From Psychrobacter sp. (lineage in GTDB: Bacteria; Pseudomonadota; Gammaproteobacteria; Pseudomonadales; Moraxellaceae), in contig JAHHUJ010000053.1 of assembly GCA_020024075.1 (NCBI GenBank), forward strand, positions 1 to 11,659: 11,659 bases of DNA. The letters are read 5' to 3'. The position numbers and the translations under genes are program-made. The notes under the pieces are model-generated. The model was given only the letters and a program-made list of their open reading frames with translations. It was not told the origin of the DNA and made no database searches. Shown one piece after another: positions 1 through 6,231 of the stretch. The stretch's first letter is position 1. Each line of letters begins with the position of its first letter.

Positions 1-28
1 GTGATAATTCGTTTAATTTAAGTCCCAT
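1..28 (-). CDS. rplO: 50S ribosomal protein L15, 5' end only (cut by window edge)
   Basis: Only the first nine codons are visible, reading MGLKLNELS and running off the left edge. The start ATG overlaps the stop codon of the preceding L30 gene by one base (TAATG), so translation is probably coupled. The call rests on position, because rplO follows rpmD in the standard spc operon, and on the short peptide, which resembles the L15 N-terminus (for example MRLNTLSPAEG in E. coli). L15 is a late-assembling 50S protein that contacts 23S rRNA. Nothing can be said about the rest of the gene. Confidence 0.85.
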
Positions 29-207
29 TACGCTTCCTCCACTTTAACCATGTAATTGATGCGATTCACCATTCCACGGGTTGAAGGCGTGTCTTCAACT
101 TCAACTGTCTGTCCAATACGGCGTAAACCTAGTCCCATAAGACAAGCTTTGTGGCTCTTAAGGCGATGGGCACCAGATTTAATTTGAGTAACTTTCATTT
201 TTTTCAT
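28..207 (-). CDS. rpmD: 50S ribosomal protein L30
   Basis: This is a 59-residue reading frame, the same length as E. coli L30. It carries the conserved core HKACLMGLGLRRIGQTVE followed by EDTPSTRGMVNRI, which matches E. coli L30 closely. The chosen ATG (codon at 207) gives MKKMKVTQIKSG. A second ATG three codons in (198) would give MKVTQ; the first is preferred because AGGTGAG lies at a good distance upstream and the length matches the family. L30 is a small 50S protein bound to 23S rRNA. The gene sits 33 bp after rpsE, and its stop codon overlaps the rplO start (TAATG). It is present here although some bacterial lineages lack L30. Confidence 0.95.
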   Translation of the reverse strand: MKKMKVTQIKSGAHRLKSHKACLMGLGLRRIGQTVEVEDTPSTRGMVNRINYMVKVEEA

Positions 208-240
208 CGTAACTCACCTACTTTTATATCTAAATAATGG

Positions 241-738
241 TTAGCCCAAGATTTCGTCTACAGATTTACCACGTTTTGCAGCCGCCTTTTCAGGTGACGA
301 CATATCACGTAAACCATTGAATGTTGCACGTACTACGTTTGTTGGGTTCGTTGAACCGTAACATTTAGTTAATACGTCTTCTACACCAGCAGATTCTAGT
401 ACGGCACGAACTGCACCACCGGCAATTACACCAGTACCTTCGTTAGCTGGCTGCATATATACTTTACTTGCACCATGACGGGCAACGATAGGATGCTGTA
501 AAGTAACGCCATCAAGATCAACAGTGATCATATTGCGTTTAGCAGCTTCAAGTGCTTTTTGGATAGCAGCTGGAACTTCACGAGCTTTACCACGTCCAAA
601 ACCAACACGGCCATTACCATCACCAACAACAGTTAATGCTGTGAATGAGAAAATACGACCACCTTTTACAACTTTAGATACACGATCAACAGAAACTAAT
701 TTTTCTACTAAACCGTCATTTTGCTCTACTTTAGCCAT
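241..738 (-). CDS. rpsE: 30S ribosomal protein S5
   Basis: The product is 165 residues, close to E. coli S5 (167). The N-terminal double-stranded-RNA-binding-like S5 domain spans roughly residues 10-75 and includes KGGRIFSFTALTVVGDGNG and GFGRGKAREVPAAIQKA. The C-terminal domain (about 80-155) includes MQPANEGTGVIAGGAVRAV and YGSTNPTNVVRAT. In the family S5 helps set decoding accuracy and forms part of the mRNA entry channel. The loop where spectinomycin-resistance changes arise in E. coli is VSKVVKGGR (residues 20-28) and looks wild type. The gene starts two bases after the rplR stop, so coupling is likely. RimI/RimJ-type N-terminal modification cannot be judged from sequence. Confidence 0.98.
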   Translation of the reverse strand: MAKVEQNDGLVEKLVSVDRVSKVVKGGRIFSFTALTVVGDGNGRVGFGRGKAREVPAAIQKALEAAKRNMITVDLDGVTLQHPIVARHGASKVYMQPANEGTGVIAGGAVRAVLESAGVEDVLTKCYGSTNPTNVVRATFNGLRDMSSPEKAAAKRGKSVDEILG

Positions 739-740
739 GA

Positions 741-1091
741 TTAAAACTCCAATCCATTTTCACGAGCGGCGTCAGCCAATGCTTTAACGCGGCCGTGGTA
801 TTTGAAACCACTACGGTCAAAGGCAACTTTAGTGATACCAGCAGATTTTCCACGTTCAGCGATAAGTTTACCAACAGCAGTTGCTGCTTCAACGTTACCA
901 GTAGCGCCAGAGCGTAATGTTGAATCAAGTGTTGAAGCTTGAGCCAATACTTCTCCGCCAGTTGGAGAAATAATCTGAGCATAAATATGGCGTGGGGTAC
1001 GGTTAACAACTAAACGATGCACACCTAAATGACGGATGTGGGCACGTGTTTTCTTAGCTCGACGTAAGCGAGCAACTTTTTTATCAAACAT
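741..1091 (-). CDS. rplR: 50S ribosomal protein L18
   Basis: The product is 116 residues, one short of E. coli L18 (117). It opens with a basic arm (MFDKKVARLRRAKKTRAHIR), followed by LGVHRLVVNRTPRHIYAQII. The C-terminus has FDRSGFKYHGRVKALADAARENGLEF, the family signature ending. L18 binds 5S rRNA together with L5 and L25 and mediates its attachment to 23S rRNA in the central protuberance. The gene lies 11 bp after rplF and two bases before rpsE. The large overlapping frame at 731-1009 on the same strand is a shadow with no resemblance to a known protein. Confidence 0.98.
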   Translation of the reverse strand: MFDKKVARLRRAKKTRAHIRHLGVHRLVVNRTPRHIYAQIISPTGGEVLAQASTLDSTLRSGATGNVEAATAVGKLIAERGKSAGITKVAFDRSGFKYHGRVKALADAARENGLEF

Positions 1092-1102
1092 GTCATTTCA
1101 CC

Positions 1103-1636
1103 TTATTTTTTCTTAGCTTCTTTACGAACCACATGCTCGTCACTATAACGGATACCTTTACCTTTATATGGTTCAGGCGGACGATAACCACGGATTTTCG
1201 CAGCAGCTTGACCTAATGCCTGCTTATCGTTTGATTTTAAAACGAGTTCAGTTTGGCTTGGGGTTTCAGCAGTTACACCTTCTGGAAGGGTATATTCGAT
1301 TGGGTGAGAGTAACCAACGTTTAGAGTTACTTTATTACCAGCTACTTGAGCACGGTAACCAACACCAATCAATTGAAGTTTTCTTTCAAAACCTTCAGAA
1401 ACACCTACCACCAAGTTGTTCAGTAACGAACGCATGGTACCAGTGTGCATCCAACCTTCTTTAGAGTCAGAAACAGGTGATAAGATCAGTTGATCATCTT
1501 CTTGTTTTAGCTCGACCAAATCATGCAGGTGTAAAGACATAGTACCTTTACTGCCTTTAACTTCAACCTGCTGACCGTTCAAAGTAACACTTACGCCCTT
1601 AGGCAGTGCTACTGGGGCTTTAGCCACACGAGACAT
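1103..1636 (-). CDS. rplF: 50S ribosomal protein L6
   Basis: The product is 177 residues, as in E. coli. It has the two repeated L6 alpha/beta domains (about 10-80 and 85-165) and the C-terminal signature GYRPPEPYKGKGIRYSDEHV with a basic tail EAKKK. The start gives MSRVAKAPVALPKGV, matching the family, and AAGGA lies about nine bases upstream. L6 sits near the factor-binding site of the 50S subunit, by the sarcin-ricin loop. It is the first gene after an unusual 209-bp break in the spc operon that contains a terminator-like hairpin and a TATAAT box, so its expression may be set partly separately from rplN-rpsH. Confidence 0.98.
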   Translation of the reverse strand: MSRVAKAPVALPKGVSVTLNGQQVEVKGSKGTMSLHLHDLVELKQEDDQLILSPVSDSKEGWMHTGTMRSLLNNLVVGVSEGFERKLQLIGVGYRAQVAGNKVTLNVGYSHPIEYTLPEGVTAETPSQTELVLKSNDKQALGQAAAKIRGYRPPEPYKGKGIRYSDEHVVRKEAKKK

Positions 1637-1651
1637 AGGGGATTTCCTTAG

Positions 1652-1665
1652 TAAGATAAATCTTA
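1652..1665 (-). other. Small hairpin just upstream of the rplF ribosome binding site
   Basis: In mRNA sense the sequence UAAGA-UUUA-UCUUA forms a perfect 5-bp stem. It ends three bases before the AAGGA ribosome binding site of rplF. It is AT-rich and weak by itself. It could modestly affect initiation or be chance in an AT-rich spacer. I see it only as an inverted repeat; no family match is claimed. Confidence 0.4.
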
Positions 1666-1692
1666 ATAACAGATAAATAACGAATGATTATG

Positions 1693-1724
1693 AAAAAATT
1701 AACAGGCACTAGGCCTGTTAATTT
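1693..1724 (-). terminator. Intrinsic terminator-like hairpin between rpsH and rplF
   Basis: In transcript sense a perfect 12-bp inverted repeat (AAAUUAACAGGC / GCCUGUUAAUUU) flanks a 5-nt loop (CUAGU). The core CAGGC/GCCUG is the strong part of the stem. A run of six U residues (1698-1693) overlaps and follows the 3' arm. This is the shape of a Rho-independent terminator on the operon strand. On the opposite strand there is no comparable U run. It sits inside the spc operon, about 120 bp after rpsH and 56 bp before rplF, so some read-through is presumably required for essential downstream genes unless another promoter exists. Confidence 0.75.
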
Positions 1725-1788
1725 AAATAATCAGCTCTATATTACTTAAGCTTTTAACTATTATGAGTAATTAGGTGCCTAAATAAAG
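1693..1788 (-). ncRNA. Candidate short transcript (small RNA or attenuated rplF leader)
   Basis: A transcript starting about seven bases downstream of the TATAAT at 1800-1795 and ending at the terminator-like hairpin would be about 96 nt. Inspection shows three possible stems. A 5' stem GCCU/AGGC encloses UUAUUU. A middle 6-bp stem AUUACU/AGUAAU has a long loop. The third is the terminator stem. No open reading frame of note and no tRNA-like fold is visible. It resembles no RNA family I recognise. It might be a free small RNA or a regulatory leader whose read-through feeds rplF-rplR-rpsE-rpmD-rplO. The start site is inferred, not seen. Confidence 0.35.
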
Positions 1789-1794
1789 GCGCCC

Positions 1795-1800
1795 ATTATA
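1795..1800 (-). promoter_or_regulatory. Perfect TATAAT -10 box after rpsH
   Basis: The minus strand reads GGGTATAATGGGCGCC here, a perfect sigma-70 -10 hexamer. The position 17 bp upstream is TTTTTT, a poor -35 match, but the upstream stretch is very AT-rich and could act as an UP element. It lies 45 bp beyond the rpsH stop, in an otherwise empty spacer and pointing toward rplF. The terminator-like hairpin lies about 64 bp downstream of the likely start. The -10 is strong; whether it is an active promoter is inference. Confidence 0.5.
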
Positions 1801-1845
1801 CCCTATTAATAAAATTTAAAAAAGTTAAATAATACAAAATATGAT

Positions 1846-2244
1846 TTAAGCAACGAATGCGATGATTTCACCACCGATGCCAGCGGCACGAGCAGCACGA
1901 TCACTCATAATACCTTGGCTGGTTGAAACAATCGCTACACCTAAACCTTGCTGTACCGATGGGATTTCGTCTTTACCGCGGTATTGACGTAAACCTGGAC
2001 GGCTATAGCGTTTGATTACTTCAATAACAGGCTTGCCTTCGAAGTATTTTAATTCAATGCTAAGTGTTGCTTTGCCATTGCCTTCGTCAGTGACTTCAGC
2101 AGATGCGATGTAACCTTCTTCAACTAGTAGGTCAGCAATTGACTTACGTAGTTTTGAGCTTGGCATTGCAACAGAAACTTTACGTGCCATTTGTGCGTTA
2201 CGGATACGGGTTAGCATATCAGCAACTGTATCTTGCATACTCAT
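1846..2244 (-). CDS. rpsH: 30S ribosomal protein S8
   Basis: The product is 132 residues (E. coli 130). It starts MSMQDTVADMLTRIRNAQ, the family N-terminus. The C-terminal signature GLGVAIVSTSQGIMSDRAAR, with the STSQG loop, is the main 16S rRNA contact (helix 21). S8 is a primary binder of the 16S central domain, and in E. coli it represses its own spc operon by binding mRNA near the start of rplE. It starts 12 bp after rpsN. It is the last gene of the first half of the operon, with 209 bp of non-coding DNA following. Confidence 0.98.
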   Translation of the reverse strand: MSMQDTVADMLTRIRNAQMARKVSVAMPSSKLRKSIADLLVEEGYIASAEVTDEGNGKATLSIELKYFEGKPVIEVIKRYSRPGLRQYRGKDEIPSVQQGLGVAIVSTSQGIMSDRAARAAGIGGEIIAFVA

Positions 2245-2256
2245 AGTATTACTCCC

Positions 2257-2562
2257 TTACCAACTAGCTTTACGAACGCCTGGAACATCACCTTGCATTA
2301 CGCGCTCGCGTAAAATGTTACGTGATAAACCAAACTTACGGAAGTAACCATGAGGACGGCCAGTTACACCACAACGGTTACGTAGTCTAACTGGAGACGA
2401 GTTACGTGGAAGTGATTGAAGCTCAAGAATGGCATCCATTCTTTCTTCATCACTTGCGTTCATGTCACTGATGATTGCTTTAAGATTTGCACGCTTCTCA
2501 GCATACTTAGCAACCATTTTCTCGCGTTTTAATTCGCGATTAATCATGCTCTTTTTTGCCAT
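2257..2562 (-). CDS. rpsN: 30S ribosomal protein S14, zinc-free (C-minus) form
   Basis: The product is 101 residues, the long S14 type as in E. coli. It has a basic helical N-terminus (MAKKSMINRELKREKMV) and the C-terminal signature RNRCGVTGRPHGYFRKFGLS. Only one cysteine is present in the region where zinc-ribbon S14 proteins have two CxxC pairs, so this is the C-minus form that needs no zinc. S14 binds the 3' (head) domain of 16S rRNA late in assembly. Spacing to both neighbours is 12 bp. Confidence 0.98.
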   Translation of the reverse strand: MAKKSMINRELKREKMVAKYAEKRANLKAIISDMNASDEERMDAILELQSLPRNSSPVRLRNRCGVTGRPHGYFRKFGLSRNILRERVMQGDVPGVRKASW

Positions 2563-2574
2563 AATGCTTTATTC

Positions 2575-3111
2575 CTATTTGAATGGGAAGCCGAATGCTT
2601 TAAGCAGTGCGCGACCCTGCTCGTCATCCTGAGCAGATGTCGTGATAGTGATATCAAGCCCACGAAGGCGATCAATTTTATCATAATCAACTTCTGGGAA
2701 AACGATTTGCTCTTTAATACCTAACGAGTAGTTACCACGACCATCGAAAGCTTTTGGTGAAAAGCCACGGAAGTCACGGATACGTGGGATAGCAATAGCA
2801 ATGAGACGATCTAAAAACTCATACATTTGCTCGCCACGAAGTGTCACTTTACAGCCAATTGGCCATTCTTCACGAATTTTAAAGCCAGCGACAGATTTAC
2901 GAGCTTTAGTGATTACCGGCTTCTGACCTGCAATTGCAGTCATGTCAGCTACGGCACCTTCTAAAAGCTTCTTGTCTTGTGAAGCACCGCCAACACCCAT
3001 GTTAAGAGTAATTTTGGTGATTTTTGGTACTTGCATGACGTTTTCCAAGCCTAGTTCATCTTTGATCTGTTGCTTGTACTGGTCATTGTATAGTGATTTT
3101 AATCTAGCCAT
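2575..3111 (-). CDS. rplE: 50S ribosomal protein L5
   Basis: The product is 178 residues (E. coli 179). Recognisable blocks are VPKITKITLNMGVG (about 28-41), GQKPVITKARKSVAGFKIRE (63-82) and IPRIRDFRGFSPKAFDGRGN (109-128). The ending LLKAFGFPFK is typical of the family. L5 binds 5S rRNA and contacts P-site tRNA and the head of the 30S subunit. The AAGGGTG ribosome binding site lies in the 21-bp gap after rplX. In E. coli the S8 repressor site overlaps this junction. Here I see only a 4-bp hairpin around the binding site, so I cannot say that site is conserved. Confidence 0.98.
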   Translation of the reverse strand: MARLKSLYNDQYKQQIKDELGLENVMQVPKITKITLNMGVGGASQDKKLLEGAVADMTAIAGQKPVITKARKSVAGFKIREEWPIGCKVTLRGEQMYEFLDRLIAIAIPRIRDFRGFSPKAFDGRGNYSLGIKEQIVFPEVDYDKIDRLRGLDITITTSAQDDEQGRALLKAFGFPFK

Positions 3112-3132
3112 TGCTATTACACCCTTAGTGTT

Positions 3133-3450
3133 TTACGCAGTCGCCACTACTTCACCGTTTGAACGATAAACGCGTTGTTTGTTGCCGTCTTCGTCAAACT
3201 GATAAGTAATACGATCAGCTTTTTGGGTTTGCGCATTAAAAATTGCGACGTTAGAAATATGTAAAAATGCTTCTTGCTTAACGATACCACCTTCAGCACC
3301 AGTTGCCGCATTTGGCTTTTGGTGTTTGGTGACAATGTTAATGCCTTCCACTTTGATACGGTCATTTTTTACCGCTAGCACAGTGCCTTGTTTGCCTTTA
3401 TCTTTACCAGCAATAACAATAACACTGTCGCCTTTACGTAATTTAGCCAT
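3133..3450 (-). CDS. rplX: 50S ribosomal protein L24
   Basis: The product is 105 residues (E. coli 104). The N-terminal KOW motif is clear: KGDSVIVIAGKDKGKQGTVL (about 6-25), followed by GINIVTKHQKP and GGIVKQEAFLHISNVAIFN. L24 is one of the assembly-initiating 50S proteins; it binds the 5' end of 23S rRNA near the exit tunnel. It starts nine bases after the rplN stop, and its ribosome binding site (AGAGG) overlaps that stop codon, so coupling with L14 translation is likely. Confidence 0.98.
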   Translation of the reverse strand: MAKLRKGDSVIVIAGKDKGKQGTVLAVKNDRIKVEGINIVTKHQKPNAATGAEGGIVKQEAFLHISNVAIFNAQTQKADRITYQFDEDGNKQRVYRSNGEVVATA

Positions 3451-3459
3451 GGGTTACCT

Positions 3460-3828
3460 CTACAGTACTTCTGGTGCTAGTGATACAATCTTCATGAATT
3501 GATCACCACGTAGTTCACGAGTTACCGGCCCAAAGATACGAGTGGCAATCGGGGCTTTGTTCTGGTTAAGCAATACCGCAGCGTTGTCATCAAAACGTAG
3601 TACTGAACCATCTGGACGACGTACACCTTTTTTGGTACGTACAACCACAGCATTCATTACATCGCCTTTCTTAACACGACCACGTGGAATTGCTTCTTTA
3701 ACAGATACTTTAATGATGTCGCCTACAGAGGCATAACGACGATGTGAACCGCCTAGTACCTTAATACACTGTACACGTCGTGCACCACTATTATCTGCAA
3801 CTTCCAGAATTGTTTCAGTCTGAATCAT
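3460..3828 (-). CDS. rplN: 50S ribosomal protein L14
   Basis: The product is 122 residues, as in E. coli L14 or one short. It opens MIQTETILEVADNSGARRVQ, which matches the family N-terminus. The open frame runs 12 codons further upstream to another ATG. The start at 3828 is chosen because the homologous proteins begin at MIQ and because TGGAG lies about nine bases upstream. The signature GVRRPDGSVLRFDDNAAVLLN and the ending MKIVSLAPEVL are intact. L14 lies at the subunit interface, contacts 16S helix 14 (bridge B8) and is the target of RsfS. It is the first gene of the spc operon and is preceded by its own promoter and structured leader. Confidence 0.98.
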   Translation of the reverse strand: MIQTETILEVADNSGARRVQCIKVLGGSHRRYASVGDIIKVSVKEAIPRGRVKKGDVMNAVVVRTKKGVRRPDGSVLRFDDNAAVLLNQNKAPIATRIFGPVTRELRGDQFMKIVSLAPEVL

Positions 3829-3867
3829 CGCGTTACTCCAATAATATACAACAGGCAATAACAATAC

Positions 3868-3931
3868 TGGCGAATAACTTCATGTCATTACAAGAATCAC
3901 ATGAAGTATTCACTAATCTGGTATGTCGCCA
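3868..3931 (-). promoter_or_regulatory. Structured 5' leader of the spc operon
   Basis: In mRNA sense a long hairpin spans 3911-3872. GAAU plus ACUUCAUGU (with G) plus AUU pair with AAU, ACAUGAAGU and AUUC, giving 16 base pairs. It is interrupted by one G-G mismatch and one bulged U, and the loop is CUUGU. An outer helix UGGCG/CGCCA (3931-3927 with 3872-3868) can close it across a 14-nt one-sided internal loop. The structure begins about six bases after the predicted transcript start and ends about 40 bases before the rplN start codon. There is no U run after it, so it is not a terminator. It is a candidate binding site for a feedback ribosomal protein; no known motif is claimed. Confidence 0.55.
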
Positions 3932-3943
3932 TAAAGGGGACGT

Positions 3944-3972
3944 ATTTTACCAGTAATTATTGCCAATTGCAA
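3944..3972 (-). promoter_or_regulatory. spc operon promoter
   Basis: The minus strand has -35 TTGCAA (3972-3967), a 17-bp spacer and -10 TAAAAT (3949-3944). TGG stands just before the -10, an extended -10 element. It lies within 30 bp of the rpsQ stop, at the boundary where E. coli also starts its spc transcript. The predicted start is near 3937, giving a leader of about 109 nt. The -35 hexamer is identical to the one proposed for the S10 operon here. No terminator is visible between rpsQ and this promoter, so read-through from S10 is likely. Confidence 0.7.
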
Positions 3973-3977
3973 TTTGC

Positions 3978-4253
3978 TTATATTTTTTCCGCTGTTTCCA
4001 CAACGTCAACTAGTTTCCAAGACTTAGTCTTTGAGATTGGACGGGTTTCAATGATGCGAACCACGTCTCCTTCTTTACAGACATTGTTTTCGTCGTGGGC
4101 TTTAATTTTTGTAGAACGACGGATCTGTTTGCCATATAGTGGGTGACGAACTTTACGCTCGATTAACACTGTAATAGACTTATCCATCTTGTTACTGACA
4201 ACCTTACCAGTAACAATACCTACACCTTCGGTTTGTTGAATATCGTTACTCAT
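3978..4253 (-). CDS. rpsQ: 30S ribosomal protein S17
   Basis: The product is 91 residues (E. coli 84), with a slightly long N-terminus (MSNDIQQTEGVGIVTGKVVS). The OB-fold core has KMDKSITVLIERKVRHPLYG and KAHDENNVCKEGDVVRIIETRPISKTKSW, the family signature. S17 is a primary binder of the 5' domain of 16S rRNA. Its start overlaps the rpmC stop by one base (TAATG). It is the last gene of the S10 operon, with the spc promoter right behind its stop codon. Confidence 0.98.
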   Translation of the reverse strand: MSNDIQQTEGVGIVTGKVVSNKMDKSITVLIERKVRHPLYGKQIRRSTKIKAHDENNVCKEGDVVRIIETRPISKTKSWKLVDVVETAEKI

Positions 4254-4447
4254 TAGGCGCCTCTTTGTTTCTCATTAATCAAAGTCTTAATTTGGGCAAT
4301 CGCACGGCGATTTGCTTTGACTTCGTGTGTGCTACCTAGTTGACCGGTGGCTTTCGCCATACGAAGACGGAAAGCATCAAGCTGCTTCTCATCTAGTAAT
4401 CCAGTCAGCTCTTCTACTGATTTGTCTCGTAATTCACTGATCTTCAT
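4253..4447 (-). CDS. rpmC: 50S ribosomal protein L29
   Basis: The product is 64 residues (E. coli 63): MKISELRDKSVEELTGLLDE, then FRLRMAKATGQL and VKANRRAIAQIKTLINEK. This is the typical two-helix L29. It sits at the polypeptide exit next to L23, where trigger factor and SRP dock. One-base TAATG overlaps at both ends, with rplP upstream and rpsQ downstream, indicate tight translational coupling. Confidence 0.98.
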   Translation of the reverse strand: MKISELRDKSVEELTGLLDEKQLDAFRLRMAKATGQLGSTHEVKANRRAIAQIKTLINEKQRGA

Positions 4448-4860
4448 TACATTATCGTCCGCTTAACAATGGTAGTTTTGAAGGGAAGCTTAGCTGCTGC
4501 AAGCGTGAAAGCTTCGCGAGCTAACTCTTCTGAAACCCCTTCGATCTCATATAGCATTTTACCTGGTTTGATTTCGCATACCCAGTATTCTACAGGACCT
4601 TTACCTTTACCCATACGAACTTCTAATGGTTTGTTGGTAATTGGTTTGTCTGGGAATACACGAATCCAGATTTTACCACCACGCTTAACCTTACGAGTAA
4701 TAGTACGACGTGCGGCTTCAATTTGGCGAGCAGTCATACGACCACGGCCAATTGATTTTAAGCCAAACTGACCAAATGCAACAGTGCTACCACGATGTGC
4801 TAAACCCGTGTTACGCCCTTTATGCATTTTACGAAATTTGGTACGTTTTGGTTGTAACAT
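4447..4860 (-). CDS. rplP: 50S ribosomal protein L16
   Basis: The product is 137 residues (E. coli 136). It begins MLQPKRTKFRKMHKGRNTGL and contains RQIEAARRTITRKVKRGGKI and VRMGKGKGPVEYWV, all family signatures. The arginine in VRMGKGKG corresponds to the residue hydroxylated by RoxA/YcfD in E. coli, so it could be modified here. L16 helps position the A-site tRNA elbow. The ribosome binding site AGAGG lies in the last codons of rpsC, four bases separate the two genes, and the stop overlaps the rpmC start. Confidence 0.98.
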   Translation of the reverse strand: MLQPKRTKFRKMHKGRNTGLAHRGSTVAFGQFGLKSIGRGRMTARQIEAARRTITRKVKRGGKIWIRVFPDKPITNKPLEVRMGKGKGPVEYWVCEIKPGKMLYEIEGVSEELAREAFTLAAAKLPFKTTIVKRTIM

Positions 4861-4863
4861 AGC

Positions 4864-5601
4864 TTAACCTCTATCTGTGTTTGCTCTGTCTGAATTGCGA
4901 CGGTTTCCACGGCCGCGGCGTTTTGGCGCACGAGTCTTATCTTCTTTAGGAGGATTATAAACGCTATCCATACCATCTAGAATTTCACCACGGAAAATCC
5001 ATACTTTAACACCGATGGTTCCGTAAGTAGTCTCTGCACGAACTGATGCATAATCGATATCTGCACGTAGAGTGTGTAAAGGTACACGACCTTCACGATA
5101 CCACTCAGTACGAGCAATCTCAGCACCGCCTAAACGACCAGACAGTTCAACTTTAATACCTTGAGCGCCAGAACGCATGCTGTTTTGTACGGCGCGCTTC
5201 ATAGCACGGCGGAACATAACACGGCGTTCTAGTTGGCTAGCGATACCTTCAGCAACTAGACGAGCATCTAAATCTGGAGAAGTAATTTCTTCGATATTAA
5301 CCTGAGCTGGTACGCCCATCATTTTGGTTAATTCTTTTTGTAACTTCTCAATATCTTCGCCTTTTTTACCGATAACGATACCTGGGCGAGCCGTTGAAAT
5401 TGTGATTTTAGCAGCGCCAGTAGGACGCTCAATCATAATATGGCTTACCATAGCATTGTCTAACTTCTTACGAAGATAGTCACGTACTTGTAGATCGTTA
5501 AGTAGGTATTCAGAATATTGCTTTGGGTCTGCATACCAGTTAGCGTTGTGTTTTTTTACAACACCAAGACGAATTCCGATTGGATGTACTTTTTGTCCCA
5601 T
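4864..5601 (-). CDS. rpsC: 30S ribosomal protein S3
   Basis: The product is 245 residues, against 233 in E. coli; the extra length is a basic, probably flexible tail (PPKEDKTRAPKRRGRGNRRN onward). The KH domain carries GKKG at 78-81. R131, R132 and K135, the residues E. coli S3 uses in mRNA unwinding at the entry channel, are present at the same numbers. The C-terminal domain contains AEIARTEWYREGRVPLHTLR. AGGAG lies upstream of the ATG. It starts three bases after the rplV stop. Confidence 0.98.
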   Translation of the reverse strand: MGQKVHPIGIRLGVVKKHNANWYADPKQYSEYLLNDLQVRDYLRKKLDNAMVSHIMIERPTGAAKITISTARPGIVIGKKGEDIEKLQKELTKMMGVPAQVNIEEITSPDLDARLVAEGIASQLERRVMFRRAMKRAVQNSMRSGAQGIKVELSGRLGGAEIARTEWYREGRVPLHTLRADIDYASVRAETTYGTIGVKVWIFRGEILDGMDSVYNPPKEDKTRAPKRRGRGNRRNSDRANTDRG

Positions 5602-5604
5602 GAA

Positions 5605-5934
5605 TTATTCTCCTACCTTAACAGTGATGTGACAGGTACGTTTACTGATACGATCAGCACGACCCTTTGCACGTGGTAGGATACGCTTTAGCGTGATGCC
5701 TTCATCCACATAGATAGTTGATACTTTAAGCGTATCGATATCTAAACCGTGGTTGTGTTCAGCATTAGCGATAGCAGACTCAAGACATTTCTTAACGAAT
5801 ACTGCGCCTTTTTTATTGCTGAACGCAAGGATATCCAAAGCACGCTCAATAGACTTACCACGAATTTCATCTGCGACAAGTCGAACTTTCTGTGCCGAAA
5901 TGGCGGCACCGCGTAATTTTGCAGTTACTTCCAT
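5605..5934 (-). CDS. rplV: 50S ribosomal protein L22
   Basis: The product is 109 residues (E. coli 110), starting MEVTAKLRGAAISAQKVRLV. The open frame continues 24 codons upstream into rpsS. The start at 5934 is chosen because family members begin at this motif and AAGGTG lies just upstream, whereas the longer version would overlap the rpsS coding region. The beta-hairpin that reaches into the exit tunnel is visible (residues about 75-103, DEGITLKRILPRAKGRADRI). Residues 82-84 are LKR; the equivalent E. coli MKR is the site of a macrolide-resistance deletion, and no deletion is present here. L22 lines the tunnel constriction with L4. Confidence 0.97.
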   Translation of the reverse strand: MEVTAKLRGAAISAQKVRLVADEIRGKSIERALDILAFSNKKGAVFVKKCLESAIANAEHNHGLDIDTLKVSTIYVDEGITLKRILPRAKGRADRISKRTCHITVKVGE

Positions 5935-5944
5935 AGTGAGCACC

Positions 5945-6220
5945 TTATTTTTTTGCTTTCTTGTCAAAGCCATGACCGCGATATGTGCGAGTCGGGGCAA
6001 ATTCACCTAGTTTATGGCCAACCATTTGCTCACTAATGATAACCGGTACGTGTGTACGACCATTATGAACAGAAATTGTTAGACCAACCATTTGTGGCAG
6101 AATCATCGAGCGACGTGACCAAGTTTTGATTGGCTTGCGTGAGTTAGACTCAACAGCTTTTTCTACTTTGGCAAACAGATGCGCATCAATGAATGGACCT
6201 TTTTTCAATGAACGAGGCAT
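5945..6220 (-). CDS. rpsS: 30S ribosomal protein S19
   Basis: The product is 91 residues (E. coli 92): MPRSLKKGPFIDAHLFAKVE, then KTWSRRSMILPQMVGLTISV, then the signature VGHKLGEFAPTRTYRGH. S19 sits in the head of the 30S subunit with S13 and contacts the A-site tRNA region and the 50S subunit. It starts 11 bp after rplB, with AAAGGAAA upstream, and is followed by rplV after a 10-bp gap. Confidence 0.98.
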   Translation of the reverse strand: MPRSLKKGPFIDAHLFAKVEKAVESNSRKPIKTWSRRSMILPQMVGLTISVHNGRTHVPVIISEQMVGHKLGEFAPTRTYRGHGFDKKAKK

Positions 6221-6231
6221 GAAATTTTCCT

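Noticed and set aside
1774..1793. GGTGCCT/AGGCGCC inverted repeat as a plus-strand terminator for something upstream
   Set aside because: There is no T run after it on the plus strand and no plus-strand gene to terminate; it is better read as the 5' stem of the candidate short transcript.
3119..3131. Hairpin ACAC/GUGU around the rplE ribosome binding site as an S8 site
   Set aside because: It is only four base pairs and does not show a recognisable S8-binding fold.
3829..3864. Twelve-codon N-terminal extension of L14
   Set aside because: The family begins at MIQ, and the ribosome binding site is placed for the ATG at 3828.
5935..6006. Twenty-four-codon N-terminal extension of L22
   Set aside because: It would overlap the rpsS coding region, and homologs begin at MEVTAKLRG with AAGGTG upstream.
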